In this document: positions 1-5,411 of the stretch, in pieces
Layout: the number at the start of each line of letters is the position of its first letter
Numbering within the stretch: the first letter of the stretch is position 1
DNA from: Candidatus Gastranaerophilales bacterium
GTDB taxonomy: Bacteria > Cyanobacteriota > Vampirovibrionia > Gastranaerophilales > Gastranaerophilaceae
Length of the DNA stretch: 5,423 nucleotides
Reading direction: 5' to 3'
Assembly (NCBI GenBank): GCA_944325615.1
Contig: CALVAU010000108.1
Span: 1 to 5,423 of the forward strand
Position numbers and translations under genes: made by a program
Notes under the pieces: generated by a model
Databases searched by the model: none
Seen by the model: only the letters and a program-made list of their open reading frames with translations
What the model was told of the DNA's origin: nothing

Positions 1-1596
1 GATGACGAGTTGAATGATGCCAAAAACATAATTCAAGAACTTTATAAAATCGGAGCTGATGCAATAATTGTACAGGATATGGGAATTTTACAACTTGCGA
101 TAGAGGGAAAACTCCCTCCAATTGAAATTCATGCAAGTACGCAGTGTGATAACAGAACATTAGAAAAAGTTAAGTTTTTTCAAAAAATGGGTTTGAAACG
201 AGTTATTCTTGCAAGGGAATTGCCAGTTAAAAAAATTGAAGAAATCTGTAAAGCCGTAAGAGAATCTGATTTTAATACGGATATGGAAATTGAGACTTTT
301 ATTCATGGAGCTTTGTGCGTGTCATACAGCGGACAATGTTATTTGAGTGCTTCAATAGGCGGACGTTCTGCAAATAGAGGTGAATGTGCTCAGCCTTGTC
401 GTAAAAAATACACTCTTATTGATGAAGATGGAAAAATTTATGCAAAAGATAAGCACCTATTGAGCTTAAAAGATTTTAATGCCTCAAAACATATTGAAAA
501 TTTGATAAAAGCAGGGGTAAAATCTTTTAAAATTGAAGGCCGTCTTAAAGATACAAATTACGTAAAAAATGTTGTAGCCTTCTATCGGGGCGAAATAGAT
601 AAATACGCCTTGAAAACTTCCTCAGGTAAAGTGTTTATGGATTTTGAGCCTGATTTACATAAAAGCTTCAATAGGGGATTTACAGATTATTTTCTTCCAT
701 GTGAAATCGGTAATAAAAAAGATAGACAAAAAAATATTTATAATTTTGATACCCCAAAGTCTTTGGGTGAAAAAATCGGAAAAGTCGAAAAAGTTGGAAA
801 AGATTTCTTTGTATTAAAAAATGCAAGATTAAATCCTCAAGATGGTCTTTGCTATTTTGCAGAAGGTGAACTTTGCGGTTGCTTGGTGAATAGAGTTGAT
901 GGTGATAGAATTTTCCCTAATAATATTGGAAAATTAAAATCAGGGGCTATTATTTATAGAAATTTTGATAGCAAATTTGAAAAACACCTTGAAAATTCAA
1001 AAACACAACGTCAAATCGCTGTTGAATTTGAGTATGAAAATTATATTCTAAAAGTAGTTGATGAGGATGGAATTTCTGAAAATATTTCTATTCCACAAGG
1101 AGAAACTCCAAAAAATCCTGAAAAAATGAAGGATACTTTTATCAATCAGTTGAAAAAAACTGGTGATAGTGACTTTTACGTGAAAAGTGTAAATGTCTTA
1201 TCTTCAATTCCATTTATGCCTATTTCTGTTATAAATCAGCTGCGACGAGATATTTTGACTAATTTGATGGAAAAAAGACTTAACTCATATAAGGGATTAA
1301 ATCAAAATCAATTGATATACGTAGAGTTTCCTTATTCAACCTATGATTATCATGCAAATGTTTTGAATGATAAAGCGAAACTTTTTTATAAAAATAGTAA
1401 TTGTGAAATAACTGAATATGCTCCAGAAAAGAGTTTAGAGTTTAATAATAAAGAACTAATGCGGACAAAACATTGTCTAAAATATGCTTTTAATATTTGT
1501 GGATTGCCCAAAAAGCTTTATTTGATTGATGAAAAAGGGAAAAAATATAACTTAAAGTTTGATTGCAAAAATTGTGAAATGATAATTACGAATTAA
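1..1596 (+). CDS. rlhA: U32-family protein, RlhA-type 23S rRNA hydroxylase homologue (5' end cut by window edge)
   Basis: The reading frame is open from base 1 (codons read D-D-E-L before the TTG at 10), so the TTG is an internal Leu codon and the gene starts upstream. U32 proteins begin with a TIM-barrel segment, so about 75-85 residues are missing. Numbering from the TTG, the U32 signature lies near 95-131 (ETFIHGALCVSYSGQC, then GECAQPC), with Cys103, 110, 126 and 130. Related U32 proteins (UbiU/UbiV) bind a 4Fe-4S cluster through four Cys. SFKIEGRLKD follows near 173-182. A DUF3656-like middle region carries FMPISVINQLRRDIL, and the C-terminus carries TKHC and DCKNCEM. This layout and the inferred ~610 residues fit RlhA (E. 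coli, 653 residues), which is needed for 5-hydroxycytidine at 23S rRNA C2501 and depends on Fe-S and prephenate. TrhP-type tRNA hydroxylases are shorter and lack this C-terminal half. 'Peptidase' or 'collagenase' names are historical. The stop overlaps the dciA stop by 4 bp. Confidence 0.88.
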   Translation, partial: DDELNDAKNIIQELYKIGADAIIVQDMGILQLAIEGKLPPIEIHASTQCDNRTLEKVKFFQKMGLKRVILARELPVKKIEEICKAVRESDFNTDMEIETFIHGALCVSYSGQCYLSASIGGRSANRGECAQPCRKKYTLIDEDGKIYAKDKHLLSLKDFNASKHIENLIKAGVKSFKIEGRLKDTNYVKNVVAFYRGEIDKYALKTSSGKVFMDFEPDLHKSFNRGFTDYFLPCEIGNKKDRQKNIYNFDTPKSLGEKIGKVEKVGKDFFVLKNARLNPQDGLCYFAEGELCGCLVNRVDGDRIFPNNIGKLKSGAIIYRNFDSKFEKHLENSKTQRQIAVEFEYENYILKVVDEDGISENISIPQGETPKNPEKMKDTFINQLKKTGDSDFYVKSVNVLSSIPFMPISVINQLRRDILTNLMEKRLNSYKGLNQNQLIYVEFPYSTYDYHANVLNDKAKLFYKNSNCEITEYAPEKSLEFNNKELMRTKHCLKYAFNICGLPKKLYLIDEKGKKYNLKFDCKNCEMIITN

Positions 1597-1928
1597 TATG
1601 ATTCATTTGACCATTTTTTAGGGTCAAATTTTAAATCGACTACTTTTATTTTAAGTGAGTCGAGGTAGGGTTTAAATTTTACCAAGATTTGTGTTTTTTT
1701 TAGCATCAATTCTTGGGCAACAATACCGTTTTCGCAGGCAATTACCATAACACCCCCGCCAAGCATTGAATAGGGGCGTGATTTTTGGGCAAACTTTGCA
1801 CCTGCAACTTTTCCCCAAAATTTGTATAAATTATTTCTCGTAATTGCTTTGCGGATTTCTTTTTCTTCAAGCATTTTTTCTATTATGCTGTCTGTTCCTA
1901 CAAAATCAGTGTAAAGAATTTTTTTCAT
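1593..1928 (-). CDS. dciA: DUF721/DciA-family protein, candidate replicative helicase loader
   Basis: This 111-residue cytoplasmic protein has the DUF721 pattern. A helical N-terminus (residues 10-35) is followed by the Trp-containing motif FWGKVAGAKFAQKSRP (37-52; W38, G43). Next comes a KH-like beta/alpha stretch, GGGVMVIACENGIVAQELMLKK (57-78), and a terminal strand near 92-101. DciA is the widespread, ancestral loader or operator of the replicative helicase DnaB, found where DnaC or DnaI are absent. That role is inferred here from family membership. The protein is close to the minimal domain, without the long extension some DciA proteins carry. The ATG at 1926-1928 has a good AGGG ribosome site 7 nt upstream. 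The gene is divergent from nrnA and convergent with the rlhA-like gene, sharing TTAA at the stops. DUF721 is poorly conserved, so a minor alternative is a diverged paralogue with another nucleic-acid role. Confidence 0.85.
   Translation of the reverse strand: MKKILYTDFVGTDSIIEKMLEEKEIRKAITRNNLYKFWGKVAGAKFAQKSRPYSMLGGGVMVIACENGIVAQELMLKKTQILVKFKPYLDSLKIKVVDLKFDPKKWSNESY
1605..1632 (+). terminator. possible weak terminator for the rlhA-like gene, inside the dciA coding region
   Basis: ATTTGACC (1605-1612) and GGTCAAAT (1622-1629) form an 8-bp stem around a 9-nt loop. The right arm runs into TTTT (1629-1632). It begins 9 bases after the stop of the rlhA-like gene, where an intrinsic terminator would be expected. 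The stem is AT-rich and the T-tract short, and the same bases encode the dciA C-terminus (near KFDPKKW), so chance is possible. Confidence 0.35.
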
Positions 1929-1935
1929 TTAATTG

Positions 1936-1939
1936 CCCT
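1936..1939 (-). promoter_or_regulatory. ribosome binding site of dciA
   Basis: On the minus strand CAGGG precedes the start codon. AGGG occupies 1939-1936 and leaves a 7-nt spacer to the ATG. It supports the chosen start and contrasts with the divergent nrnA, which has no such site. Confidence 0.7.
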
Positions 1940-1960
1940 GTTTTTGTTTCCCCTGTTTTT
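1936..1960 (-). repeat. tandem 10-mer AAAAACAGGG, two copies 15 bp apart
   Basis: Read on the minus strand, AAAAACAGGG occurs at 1960-1951 and again at 1945-1936, separated by GAAAC. The proximal copy supplies the dciA ribosome binding site; the distal copy duplicates it upstream. On the plus strand the same bases (CCCTGTTTTT twice) span the predicted -35 region of nrnA. The exact repeat is seen directly. A role as operator or standby ribosome site is inference, and chance in T-rich sequence is possible. Confidence 0.55.
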
Positions 1961-1971
1961 TATGGTATTAT
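1944..1971 (+). promoter_or_regulatory. extended -10 promoter of nrnA (and probably yihY)
   Basis: TGG-TATTAT (1963-1971) is an extended -10 with one mismatch to TGN-TATAAT. A weak -35, TTGTTT (1944-1949), sits 16 bp upstream. The predicted transcript start, about 7 nt after the -10, falls at or next to the A of the nrnA ATG at 1978. This implies a leaderless message. It is the only plausible promoter in the 49-bp divergent gap for the rightward genes. Confidence 0.55.
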
Positions 1972-1972
1972 G
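1967..1972 (-). promoter_or_regulatory. candidate -10 element of the dciA promoter
   Basis: CATAAT on the minus strand matches the sigma-70 type TATAAT at five of six bases. It would start transcription near 1960, giving a ~32-nt leader that carries both AAAAACAGGG copies. I find no convincing -35; upstream bases lie in the nrnA start region. The hexamer overlaps the nrnA -10 on the other strand. Confidence 0.4.
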
Positions 1973-1977
1973 TAAAA

Positions 1978-2943
1978 ATGGAATGCATTCAATTAAATGA
2001 TATCATAAAGTCTTCAAAAAACATACTTATCATATCGCATATTAACCCCGATGGCGATACATTAGGGTCCATCTGTGCAATGTCTCAGGTAATTAGAGAA
2101 AATTTTCATAAAGAAGCTGAATTGCTTTGTGTATCAAAGGTTCCTAAAACTTATGAATTCCTACCTAATGTTTCTAAGATTAAAACTCTTGAGGATATTG
2201 ATAAATCAAGAGAATTCGATTTAGTGATTAATGTTGATGATGCTTCTATTGACAGAATCGGTGAAGCAAAAGTTCTTTTTGATAAAGCTAAATTTACTGT
2301 AAATCTTGACCATCACAAGACCAATAACGGTTATGCGGATTTGAATATAATTGACGCTGATGCAAGTTCTACAGGTGAGCTTTTGGTTGAAATTTTTACA
2401 AAATTGAATTGGAAAATTTCACAAGAGACTGCGACTTGTCTATATACGGCAATTCTTACTGATACAGGCTCTTTCTGCTTTGACAATACAACTTCTGAGT
2501 CTTTGAAAGCTGCTGCAAGTATGGTTAAAATCGGAGTTAGACCTTCTGATATATATAAAAAAGTTTATGAATCATCTTCAAAAAATCATGTTTTATTCCA
2601 AGCTTATTGCGTTAGCAAAGCTGAGTTTTGTGAAAATGATAAAGTCGTATATACGACAGTTTATAAAAAAGATATTGAAAAGTTTAACGCACCTGAGGAT
2701 TGCACTGAAGGTTTGACTGAAAAATTAAGAGCAATTGTAACGACTGAAATTGCTTTTGTAGTAAGACAAATTAATGCAACGACTAGCAAGGTGTCAATGA
2801 GAAGTAAATCAGCTGATGTTGCAGAAATATGTGCGGTATTTGGCGGCGGAGGTCATAGACTTGCTGCAGGGTGTGTTATCAAGGGAACGGTCGAAGAGTC
2901 TATTAAAAAAGTTCTGGAAGTAATTAGGAAAAGAGAGATTTGA
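1978..2943 (+). CDS. nrnA: DHH/DHHA1 phosphoesterase, NrnA-type oligoribonuclease / pAp phosphatase
   Basis: This 321-residue protein has the complete DHH-DHHA1 architecture. Motif I is SHINPDGDTLGS (20-31; His21, Asp25, Asp27), and motif II is NVDDASIDR (Asp87). Motif III is DHH (111-113), followed by DADASSTGE (126-134), and motif IV is LTDTGSF (Asp162). The DHHA1 substrate loop is GGGGHRLAAGC (289-299). These Asp/His residues bind two divalent metals. NrnA (313 residues in Bacillus subtilis) degrades 2-5-nt RNA and converts pAp to AMP in the cytoplasm; pGpG turnover is possible in some relatives. The ATG at 1978 is chosen because homology begins within 20 residues. An upstream in-frame TTG at 1933 would add a Cys/Phe-rich stretch and run through the promoter. 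No ribosome site precedes the ATG. yihY follows after 2 bp. A c-di-NMP phosphodiesterase role is the main alternative, but no PAS or GGDEF domain is present. Confidence 0.92.
   Translation: MECIQLNDIIKSSKNILIISHINPDGDTLGSICAMSQVIRENFHKEAELLCVSKVPKTYEFLPNVSKIKTLEDIDKSREFDLVINVDDASIDRIGEAKVLFDKAKFTVNLDHHKTNNGYADLNIIDADASSTGELLVEIFTKLNWKISQETATCLYTAILTDTGSFCFDNTTSESLKAAASMVKIGVRPSDIYKKVYESSSKNHVLFQAYCVSKAEFCENDKVVYTTVYKKDIEKFNAPEDCTEGLTEKLRAIVTTEIAFVVRQINATTSKVSMRSKSADVAEICAVFGGGGHRLAAGCVIKGTVEESIKKVLEVIRKREI
2926..2937 (+). promoter_or_regulatory. ribosome binding region of yihY, start-deciding
   Basis: AGGAA (2926-2930) lies 9 nt before TTG at 2940, and AGAGAG (2932-2937) lies 8 nt before ATG at 2946. 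Both are inside the nrnA 3' end. The ATG is preferred by codon; the TTG would overlap the nrnA stop as TTGA and add only Met-Lys. Confidence 0.45.
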
Positions 2944-2945
2944 AA

Positions 2946-3842
2946 ATGTCTTTAAAACCTTTTATTAGAGGGGTAAAACGTTTAATAATTTCTGTTATAA
3001 AAAATGACTTTTTCGGTATGGCAGCCGAAATGGGATTTATGCTTGTAATCGGAATTTTCCCGTTTATGCTTTTTCTAATGGCAGTATTCGGCTGGATGGG
3101 TAACAAATCATATATGGATCCGGTGTTGATATTTTTATCAACAATTATGCCCGAGCAGTCAATGGATTTGATACTTACTGTGTTGTCTGAGGTTATGATA
3201 TTTTCACAGGGTAAATTGATGGCTGCAATCGGGATTATTGTTACTCTTTTTCTTTCTACAAATGCCGTTGCGGTTGTCTTGAAAGGGTTAAACAGAGCTT
3301 ACAAAGTTGAAGAGACAAGAAATTTCTTTTATACGAGATTGTTATCATTAATTATGGTGTTTGTTAACACTATGATTATGTTCTTGACCATAAATTTAAT
3401 CATTTTCGGTAAAGTTATTATAAATTATCTTGTAAATCATTTGCATATTACAAACGGAATTGGAATTATGCTTTTGACAATTCGTTGGCCGATTGCATTT
3501 CTTGCTTTGTATGTAATGGCATTTTTGATTTATTATATTCTGCCAGATTTGAGAGGGAATGAAAAGTTTAAAAGAGCTAGTGCATTGCCCGGAACTTTCT
3601 TTTTCTGCTCATTTTGGCTGTTAGGTTCTTGGGGATTTTCGATTTATGTAAATAATTTGCGTACTTATAACATGGTATATGGTACAATCGGAGCGTTTGC
3701 AGTATTGATGGTTTGGTTATATTACACCTCAATTTTGATTCTAATTGGCGGGGAAATAAATTCTCAAGTCTATAACAGACTTTCTGCAAAAGCCGATGAA
3801 ATTAAAGCTGATTTTGCAAGACTTAAAAAACCAGGAACGTAA
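2946..3842 (+). CDS. YihY/BrkB-family (UPF0761) integral membrane protein
   Basis: This 298-residue protein has about six hydrophobic helices, near residues 28-50, 91-112, 133-156, 177-199, 213-235 and 245-269. Family features are the N-terminal amphipathic stretch with NDFFGMAAEMGFMLVIGIFPF (20-40; compare the family's AAALAYY...FP), NRAYKVEETRNFFYTRLLSL (116-135), and the closing MVYGTIGAFAVLMVWLYYTSILILIGGEIN (243-272). Length is normal and the C-terminal tail is charged and cytoplasmic-looking. The family was once called 'ribonuclease BN', an error: the RNase BN activity in E. coli belongs to RbnA/ElaC. 'Virulence factor BrkB' is also historical, and the molecular function is unknown. It sits 2 bp after nrnA, so the two are very likely cotranscribed and translationally coupled. 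The bidirectional terminator at 3854 ends the unit. The start could be TTG at 2940 instead (300 residues). Confidence 0.88.
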   Translation: MSLKPFIRGVKRLIISVIKNDFFGMAAEMGFMLVIGIFPFMLFLMAVFGWMGNKSYMDPVLIFLSTIMPEQSMDLILTVLSEVMIFSQGKLMAAIGIIVTLFLSTNAVAVVLKGLNRAYKVEETRNFFYTRLLSLIMVFVNTMIMFLTINLIIFGKVIINYLVNHLHITNGIGIMLLTIRWPIAFLALYVMAFLIYYILPDLRGNEKFKRASALPGTFFFCSFWLLGSWGFSIYVNNLRTYNMVYGTIGAFAVLMVWLYYTSILILIGGEINSQVYNRLSAKADEIKADFARLKKPGT

Positions 3843-3853
3843 TTTTTAATTTA

Positions 3854-3889
3854 AAAACGCCCTCTTGATTTTTATCAAGAGGGCGTTTT
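3854..3889. terminator. strong bidirectional intrinsic terminator between yihY and rseP
   Basis: AAAACGCCCTCTTGAT (3854-3869) pairs perfectly with ATCAAGAGGGCGTTTT (3874-3889). This gives a 16-bp stem with a TTTT loop (3870-3873). The GC-rich core is flanked by an A-tract on the left and a T-tract on the right, so both strands have a U-run after the hairpin. It lies 12 bases after the yihY stop and 19 bases beyond the rseP stop, so it can end both convergent transcripts. Confidence 0.92.
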
Positions 3890-3907
3890 GTGTTAATCAA
3901 TATTATT

Positions 3908-5275
3908 TTAGAATTTGTTTGTAATCAATGCGTAAATATCATTAAATATTACAAATACCATAAGCAGGATTAAGAACATGAAGCCTGCCGTACCGATTTT
4001 TTCGATTACTTCCTCTTCTAGTGGTCTGCCTCTTAGTTTTTCTATCAATAAGAATAGAACATGTCCGCCATCGAGTGCAGGTATAGGCAAGAAGTTTACG
4101 ATTGCTAAATCAAGAGAAATCAAAGCTGTGAGGAGTAATCCGGGGAAAATTCCTTCATTTTGAATAGTATCTCCACCGAGTTTTGTAATCAAAATAACAC
4201 CGTGCAAGTCATTTAGTGGAACTTTGCCTGTGAAAATCTGTTTTAGCCCGTATAGAAGCATATAGGTATTGTTATATAAGTATTGGCTGCTGCCTTTTAC
4301 GATTGATTTGAAGTCTTTTGTCTGAATCATTATTTCCTGTGGATTGTATTCAATGCCCATAAGCCCTTCTGAATTTGAATATATAGGTTTTAGTTTTACA
4401 ACTTTGCCGTCTCTTTCAACTGTTATGTTTATTGGATGTGCATTATCCGAAATTGCATATGCAACATCATTTAAAGTTATTTTTCCGTCAGATAGAAAAG
4501 ATTTTTTGCCTTCAATTTTATCTCTTAAACTTTTTTGGGTATCGTTTAATTCAATTTGTTCATCTTTTATTTTTTCAATACCCATTAACTGGTCTCTGTT
4601 TAATAAAATCTCACTTTCTGTGCCTACATCAGGAAGTTTTATCATTGTATCTTTTTGAATAATCTCATCCTGTTTTAGTGTCGGATTAATCTTAAGTAAT
4701 TTTTCTAAATTATCTTTTATATAATTTTCATCAGCTTTGCCATCGAATTTTTTGCTGGTTTGAGCAAAAGCTATAAGTCCGTAAGGGGAATTGATTGTTG
4801 AGTTGTTTATTTCAAGAATTTTATCGCCTTCTTGAAGTCCTGATTGCCATATAGAAGCTGATTTTTCTGCTGCAATTTTTTTGACAGTTATGTTGTATTT
4901 ATTGCTTGGCAATTGTCCCCATAGTGCAGCTGTTAAAAATACAAGCACAAATGCACAGACAATATTTGCAAAAACTCCGGCTGATACAACAACTAATCTT
5001 TGATAAATCGGTCTGTTCATAAATCTGTCAGGAGAATCAGCAGGAAGTTTTTCATCTTTTTCATCATCAGGAAATGCTACATATCCTCCTAAAAGAAATG
5101 CATGGACAAGAACTTGCACATCTCCTACTTTACCTTCCCAAAGCGTAGGCCCAATCGGTAAGCCGAATCCAAATTTTGACACTTTCATCTTAAACATCTT
5201 TGCAGCAAGAAAATGACCTGCTTCGTGAACTAAAATAAGTACACTCAAAAGAAGTATCATTATTATTATTGACAT
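3908..5275 (-). CDS. rseP: RseP-type site-2 protease (M50) with an enlarged PDZ region
   Basis: This 455-residue intramembrane zinc metalloprotease has its zinc site HEAGH at 17-21 in the first helix (Glu18 catalytic). The third zinc ligand is Asp402 in NFLPIPALDGG (394-404). Helices lie near 2-24, 96-119, 376-397 and 431-450. GGYVAF (63-68) and FMNRPIYQR (85-93) are family motifs; the usual AGPxxN reads AGVFAN (99-104). PDZ sequence starts at IWQSGLQEGDKILEIN (142-157) and resumes at ITLNDVAYAISDNAHPINITVERDGK (266-291). Between them are ~100 extra residues (about 163-263). E. coli RseP (450 residues) reaches a similar size with two PDZ domains, whereas many bacterial homologues have one PDZ and ~350 residues. 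RseP cleaves anti-sigma factors and remnant signal peptides in the inner membrane; the substrate here is unknown. AAAGGGG before the ATG supports the start. The gene appears to have its own promoter, and no partner gene is visible in the window. Confidence 0.93.
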   Translation of the reverse strand: MSIIIMILLLSVLILVHEAGHFLAAKMFKMKVSKFGFGLPIGPTLWEGKVGDVQVLVHAFLLGGYVAFPDDEKDEKLPADSPDRFMNRPIYQRLVVVSAGVFANIVCAFVLVFLTAALWGQLPSNKYNITVKKIAAEKSASIWQSGLQEGDKILEINNSTINSPYGLIAFAQTSKKFDGKADENYIKDNLEKLLKINPTLKQDEIIQKDTMIKLPDVGTESEILLNRDQLMGIEKIKDEQIELNDTQKSLRDKIEGKKSFLSDGKITLNDVAYAISDNAHPINITVERDGKVVKLKPIYSNSEGLMGIEYNPQEIMIQTKDFKSIVKGSSQYLYNNTYMLLYGLKQIFTGKVPLNDLHGVILITKLGGDTIQNEGIFPGLLLTALISLDLAIVNFLPIPALDGGHVLFLLIEKLRGRPLEEEVIEKIGTAGFMFLILLMVFVIFNDIYALITNKF

Positions 5276-5279
5276 ATTT

Positions 5280-5286
5280 CCCCTTT
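5280..5286 (-). promoter_or_regulatory. ribosome binding site of rseP
   Basis: On the minus strand AAAGGGG (5286-5280) ends 4 nt before the ATG at 5275-5273. It is a strong, slightly close site and confirms the chosen start. Confidence 0.7.
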
Positions 5287-5318
5287 ACAAATTAAAAATC
5301 TCTCTAATAAGTAAGATA

Positions 5319-5348
5319 ATTCTATCATAAAAATAATTATATTGTGCC
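5319..5348 (-). promoter_or_regulatory. candidate rseP promoter with extended -10
   Basis: On the minus strand TGA-TAGAAT (5327-5319) is an extended -10 with one mismatch in the hexamer. A weak -35, GGCACA (5348-5343), sits 18 bp upstream. Transcription would start near 5312, giving a leader of about 37 nt with the AAAGGGG ribosome site. The -35 overlaps a tandem ACAGG (5356-5347). This is a prediction by inspection only. Confidence 0.45.
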
Positions 5349-5381
5349 TGTCCTGTTGGAGAAATCTAATATAGGAAAACT

Positions 5382-5411
5382 AACAGGGAGAGTTTTTATA
5401 CTCTCCCTGTT
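5382..5411. terminator. inverted repeat at the right edge, probable terminator of a gene beyond the window
   Basis: AACAGGGAGAGT (5382-5393) pairs with ACTCTCCCTGTT (5400-5411) in a 12-bp stem around a 6-nt loop. On the minus strand the hairpin is followed by AGTTTTCC, a short T-run. On the plus strand TTATT follows. No gene in the window reads into it, so it most likely ends a leftward gene just outside and insulates the rseP promoter. A regulatory hairpin is the alternative. Confidence 0.55.

Noticed and set aside
10..12. TTG as the true start of the rlhA-like gene
   Set aside because: The frame stays open to base 1 (D-D-E-L), and the first part of the U32 barrel is absent, so the gene begins upstream of the window.
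1933..1977. N-terminal extension of nrnA from an upstream in-frame TTG, adding 15 residues
   Set aside because: The extension is Cys/Phe/Pro-rich, unlike any NrnA N-terminus, and would be read through the predicted promoter and the dciA leader repeats. The DHH motif I already begins 20 residues after the ATG at 1978.
1978..2943. c-di-AMP phosphodiesterase (GdpP-type) for the DHH protein
   Set aside because: GdpP has transmembrane, PAS and degenerate GGDEF domains before DHH. This protein is a soluble 321-residue stand-alone DHH-DHHA1, as in NrnA.
2924..3106. Minus-strand open frame across the nrnA/yihY junction
   Set aside because: It is antisense to two well-supported genes, and its Ile/Pro/Lys-rich translation is typical of shadow frames.
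3577..3789. Minus-strand open frame opposite the end of yihY
   Set aside because: It lies entirely within the conserved YihY C-terminal membrane segments, with no ribosome site or family features.
2946..3842. Ribonuclease BN identity for the YihY-family protein
   Set aside because: The label comes from an old misassignment. The sequence is a multi-pass membrane protein with no nuclease motif.
3978..4163. Plus-strand open frame opposite the rseP C-terminal zinc-site region
   Set aside because: It is an antisense shadow of the NFLPIPALDGG region; the low-complexity Ser/Lys/Ile translation resembles no family.
4344..4662. Two plus-strand open frames (about 76 and 104 codons) opposite rseP
   Set aside because: Both are antisense to conserved RseP coding sequence, with Phe/Ser/Leu-rich translations typical of reverse reading of Lys/Glu-rich genes. 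They have no ribosome site and no recognisable domain.
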